From positions 1 through 7,363 of the forward strand of contig JAERRP010000097.1 of the NCBI GenBank assembly GCA_016735415.1: 7,363 bases of DNA, given 5' to 3'. A program made the translations under genes and the position numbers. The notes under the pieces were generated by a model, which worked only from the letters and a program-made list of their open reading frames with translations, searched no databases and was not told the DNA's origin. The stretch is from Desulfobacterales bacterium. GTDB lineage: Bacteria > Desulfobacterota > Desulfobacteria > Desulfobacterales > UBA5852. Position 1 is the first letter of the stretch, and each line of letters starts with the position of its first letter. Shown here in pieces: positions 5,537 to 7,363 of the stretch.

Positions 5537-6695
5537 GTTCTTCCTCCTCGTCTTCCGGCTTACTGATCGGCAGTTCGATAAAAAAGCAGGTCCCGCTGGG
5601 ATCCCGGTTGACGGCCCGGATGCTGCCGCCATGGTTTTCGACAATGCTGTAAACCAGGCTGAGCCCGATGCCGGTGCCCTGCCCCTCCTCCTTGGTGGTG
5701 AAAAACGGCTCGAAGATGTGCGGTATGACATCGGGGGGGATTCCGGGCCCGGTATCGGCGATGGCGATGTGCGCCGGCCCGTCATTGGCCCCGCGTCGCG
5801 TGCTGATGGTCAGCGTGCCGCGGCCTTCCATGGCCTGGGCGGCGTTTAGAATGATATTCATGAACAGGTGATTAAGCTGCTGACCGTCGCCGCAAACGGG
5901 CGGGATATCTTCGTCCAGCTGGCGGACAATCTCGATGTTCTGGAAAAGGGTTTGGTTTTCCAACAGGAAAAGGGTGCGCACGATGGCCCTGTTGATATCC
6001 AGGGGACGCATTTCATGCCGGGTCTGGCGGGCGAATTCCAGCAACTCTTTGACGGTGTCTTTGCAGCGTTCCGCATTGCGCAGGATCCGGCCCAGATCTT
6101 CCCGGGCCGCTTCTTCCAGATCGTATTCTTCCTGCATCAGGCGGGCAAATAGAATAATGCCGCCCAGAGGGTTGTTGATCTGGTGGGCGACACCGGCCGC
6201 CAGTTTACCCAGGGACGCCATTTTTTCGGCCTGCAACAGCTGGATCTGGGTCTGTTCGAGCTCCTTTTGAATCTGCAGGGTTTGGCGCAGGTCGTGGAAA
6301 AAGCCCATGGTCGCCACTTTCTCACCCCGTTCATAGACAATCGCGGCGTTGAGGCTGATGGGGATGATCTGGCCGTCTTTGCGCAGCACGTCCACCTGGC
6401 ATGATTGCAGTTTACCCCGGCCGCCGTAATCGTCGCTGTGTAATTTCCGCATAATCTCGTAGGCGACGTTTTGCGGATAGACGTCCCGGATATTCAGGCG
6501 GCTTAAGGCCTCTTCGATGGTATAGCCGGTGATTTCCGAGGCCGCTTCATTAAAGATCAGAATCTTGCCTTTGAGGTCGGCGGCCATGACCCCGTCCACC
6601 GCACTGAGAATCAGGTTTTTGAGAAAGGCATTGGAGTGGCGCAGACGTTCTTCCAAACTGATCAGAAAGGGTTTTTCGCTGTCTAGAATGATCAT
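5526..6695 (-). CDS. Cytoplasmic PAS-domain sensor histidine kinase
   Basis: A 389-residue kinase with no membrane segment, so it senses an internal signal. A short N-terminal helix precedes a PAS domain (about 25-135: AVDGVMAADLKGKILIFNEA..., closing with GFFHDL). A coiled linker rich in Gln/Glu (about 138-158) leads to HisKA with EKMASLGKLAAGVAHQINNPL, phosphoacceptor H171. The ATPase domain has N280/N284, DTGPGIPPD with D314, the F box IFEPFFTTK, and GTGIGL at 340-345. The residue after the phospho-His is Gln instead of the usual Glu. ATG 6695 is the only good start: an in-frame stop lies at 6771-6773 and AGGGTGG sits about 7 nt upstream. The acidic tail EDEEEERES overlaps the ribosome site and start of the next gene. 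It is the promoter-proximal gene of a two-kinase operon and the likely phosphodonor, directly or indirectly, for receivers nearby. The signal is unknown. Confidence 0.94.
   Translation of the reverse strand: MIILDSEKPFLISLEERLRHSNAFLKNLILSAVDGVMAADLKGKILIFNEAASEITGYTIEEALSRLNIRDVYPQNVAYEIMRKLHSDDYGGRGKLQSCQVDVLRKDGQIIPISLNAAIVYERGEKVATMGFFHDLRQTLQIQKELEQTQIQLLQAEKMASLGKLAAGVAHQINNPLGGIILFARLMQEEYDLEEAAREDLGRILRNAERCKDTVKELLEFARQTRHEMRPLDINRAIVRTLFLLENQTLFQNIEIVRQLDEDIPPVCGDGQQLNHLFMNIILNAAQAMEGRGTLTISTRRGANDGPAHIAIADTGPGIPPDVIPHIFEPFFTTKEEGQGTGIGLSLVYSIVENHGGSIRAVNRDPSGTCFFIELPISKPEDEEEERES
5543..5548 (-). promoter_or_regulatory. Ribosome binding site deciding the GTG start of the REC-kinase
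   Basis: AGGAGG on the minus strand, 6 nt before GTG 5536. It lies inside the Glu-rich final codons of the upstream kinase, so ribosomes finishing that gene can reinitiate 11 bp back. This supports the short 496-residue form over the longer reading frame. Confidence 0.85.
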
Positions 6696-6820
6696 ATAGG
6701 GCCACCCTTCGGTTGCCGGTTGACAGGTGAGTTGACGATCCGCTGCGGCAGAGGGGATTCCAGATTCGTTTCATGTTTTCGATCGGTTGCCGTAGTACCG
6801 GACCGGGACGATGACCGCCC

Positions 6821-6865
6821 GTTTGAAAAATGACATCAATTTGTCTCAAACTTGGGCCCAAATTG
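6821..6865. repeat. Overlapping dyads upstream of the kinase operon
   Basis: GTTTGA (6821-6826) is inverted as TCAAAC (6846-6851), and within it TGAC (6831-6834) has an inverted partner GTC(T) near 6843. CAATTTG (6837-6843) is inverted as CAAATTG (6859-6865), with a perfect TTGGGCCCAA palindrome at 6852-6861. They lie about 126-170 bp before the kinase start, a plausible operator or leader position. No regulator can be named. Confidence 0.3.
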
Positions 6866-7013
6866 CAACTCTCCTCTGGGGCGTGGGGCGTCTGCGCCGC
6901 CGGCGATTCCGGTACGGTATCCGGGACGCTTACCGGGCCCGGCCGGTGACGGGTAAGGCGGCCGCCTGTCATGACGACCGGTCTCCGGCCCGGATCCATT
7001 TTAAAGGATTGAT

Positions 7014-7029
7014 ATGAATATTTGTTCAT
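7014..7029. promoter_or_regulatory. Candidate degenerate operator, ATGAA-N6-TTCAT
   Basis: A 16-bp dyad with 5-bp arms that resemble the half-sites of the strong palindrome at 7182-7201, although its centre is shorter. On the minus strand it lies just upstream of a possible -10 (TAAAAT, 7003-6998), so it could control the kinase operon. The match is partial and may be chance in AT-rich DNA. Confidence 0.25.
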
Positions 7030-7154
7030 TTTGGGGTGTTCGTTCTGTCGGGTCAACTCGGCTGGGTCTGGACGTGCGGCCATACCGGAATTTTTGGTTA
7101 TCCAGATAATTTTAAAGAAAGGATGCGCCCGCCGACAAAAACATGGATTTGGAC

Positions 7155-7182
7155 TTGACAGGGGGAAAGCGCTCCTGATAAA
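7155..7182 (+). promoter_or_regulatory. Sigma-70-type promoter of the TetR gene
   Basis: Perfect -35 TTGACA at 7155-7160, 16-bp spacer, and -10 GATAAA at 7177-7182 (4 of 6 consensus bases). Transcription would start near 7189, about 45 nt before the TetR coding region and inside the palindromic operator. Confidence 0.65.
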
Positions 7183-7201
7183 TGAATGAATATTCATTCA
7201 T
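7182..7201. promoter_or_regulatory. FadR (YsiA)-type TetR operator, perfect 20-bp palindrome
   Basis: ATGAATGAATATTCATTCAT is identical to its reverse complement. It agrees at every position with the B. subtilis FadR (YsiA) operator consensus as I recall it, WTGAATGAMTANTCATTCAW. It overlaps the end of the -10 and the predicted transcription start, where a bound repressor would block RNA polymerase. Together with the adjacent FadR-like gene this points to autorepression relieved by long-chain acyl-CoA; the ligand is inferred from the family. Confidence 0.8.
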
Positions 7202-7223
7202 ATTGGACGTTCGCCTGCTTCAC

Positions 7224-7229
7224 AGGGGG
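7224..7229 (+). promoter_or_regulatory. Ribosome binding site pointing to an ATC start
   Basis: AGGGGG, 5 nt before ATC 7235. It is the only purine-rich ribosome-site candidate near the start of the TetR coding region, and it supports initiation at a position where no ATG, GTG or TTG exists. Confidence 0.6.
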
Positions 7230-7234
7230 TTCCC

Positions 7235-7363
7235 ATCAGCACCAAAGGCAAAAACGATAAATATCATCGCATCCTGGAAGCGGCTGTCAAAGTGTTTGCC
7301 AAACTCGGTTTTCACGAGTCGACCATTTCACAGATTGCCCGCGAGGCCGGTGTGGCCGATGGC
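7235..7363 (+). CDS. TetR/AcrR-family repressor, FadR (YsiA)-like (5' part only)
   Basis: The 43 visible codons encode the DNA-binding half of a TetR HTH: basic start (STKGKNDKY), helix 1 HRILEAAVKVFAKLGF, then HESTISQIAREAGVADG, which leads in this family into TIYLYF. It closely resembles the N-terminus of B. subtilis FadR (KYMQIIDAAVEVIAENGYHQSQVSKIAKQAGVADG, from memory, in that order), a repressor of fatty-acid degradation released by long-chain acyl-CoA. The adjacent FadR-type palindrome supports this. The ligand-binding domain is beyond the window. No normal start codon exists between the in-frame TGA at 7187-7189 and helix 1; ATC 7235 sits where Met is expected (xSTKGK) and has a well-spaced ribosome site, so I place the start there. 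The alternatives are ATT 7202, or a base-call error. The family call is firm, the FadR assignment likely. Confidence 0.82.
   Translation, partial: MSTKGKNDKYHRILEAAVKVFAKLGFHESTISQIAREAGVADG

Larger units (their letters stand above)
6696..7234. other. Divergent intergenic region between the kinase operon and the TetR gene
   Basis: No credible gene is seen in these 539 bp. One long minus-strand reading frame spans much of it but looks non-coding (Pro/Arg/His-rich, running into the kinase gene out of frame). The region holds a GTTGAC direct repeat (6719-6724, 6731-6736), nested dyads at 6821-6865, a GC-rich dyad CTTACC/GGTAAG at 6929-6957, an ATGAA/TTCAT dyad at 7014-7029, and the TetR promoter and operator at 7155-7201. 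The kinase promoter is not securely located; a minus-strand TAAAAT at 7003-6998 is a weak candidate -10. Confidence 0.65.

Noticed and set aside
4952..5566. Plus-strand open frame of 204 codons
   Set aside because: Antisense shadow of the REC-PAS-kinase; no ribosome site or domain.
5537..5785. N-terminal extension of the REC-kinase to ATG 5785
   Set aside because: The extra 83 residues are Pro/Ser/Arg-rich, lie wholly within the upstream kinase in another frame, and a strong AGGAGG precedes GTG 5536.
6852..6866. Sigma-54 promoter (TTGGGCCCAAATTGCA)
   Set aside because: GG-to-GC spacing is 9 nt, one short of the -24/-12 consensus, and it points away from the kinase gene.
6550..7197. Minus-strand 215-codon open frame upstream of the kinase
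   Set aside because: Low-complexity composition, no domain, overlaps the kinase out of frame and begins inside the TetR operator palindrome.
1..7363. CRISPR array, tRNA, rRNA or transposase gene
   Set aside because: No regularly spaced repeats, cloverleaf, ribosomal sequence or transposase motif was seen on either strand.

Overview
The window looks like chromosomal DNA of a GC-rich anaerobic Desulfobacterota-type bacterium, of the kind that includes complete-oxidising sulfate reducers. This is inference from gene style: a short MetF-like methylenetetrahydrofolate reductase, a high density of cytoplasmic PAS-type histidine kinases, a sigma-54 NtrC-family regulator, and a TetR regulator of the FadR (YsiA) fatty-acid type. 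No rRNA or other taxonomic marker is present.

Layout from left to right. Bases 1-1101 (minus) hold the first 367 codons of a sigma-54-dependent response regulator (REC plus AAA+), whose DNA-binding end lies outside the window. A 543-bp intergenic region follows. It contains three copies of CCAAAATGG near the regulator's start and a striking 159-bp concentric imperfect inverted repeat (1454-1612). Next is a plus-strand, probably co-transcribed trio: methylenetetrahydrofolate reductase (1645-2568), a stand-alone CheY-like receiver (2584-2976) and a shikimate-dehydrogenase-family protein whose catalytic Asp position is Asn (3098-3967). Converging on it with a 78-bp gap is a minus-strand pair. 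The promoter-proximal gene is a PAS histidine kinase (6695-5526). It overlaps by 11 bp a REC-PAS-histidine kinase hybrid (5536-4046) that starts at GTG. A 539-bp intergenic region then leads to the 5' end of a plus-strand FadR-like TetR regulator (7235 onward). That regulator has a recognisable promoter overlapped by a perfect 20-bp palindrome, and no ordinary start codon.

Possible joint function (inference). The one-carbon enzyme MetF sits beside signalling genes that together encode two kinase cores and three receivers. One of those receivers is at the N-terminus of a kinase, so a linear relay (PAS kinase, then REC-kinase, then the stand-alone receiver or the NtrC regulator) is plausible but unproven. 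The TetR gene is probably an autorepressed controller of fatty-acid or acyl-CoA degradation genes lying to the right. I found no tRNA, rRNA, CRISPR array, transposase gene or convincing intrinsic terminator. The least ordinary items are the large inverted repeat, the Asn-for-Asp AroE-like protein in the MetF-receiver operon, the REC-headed kinase, and the apparent ATC start behind a textbook FadR-type operator.
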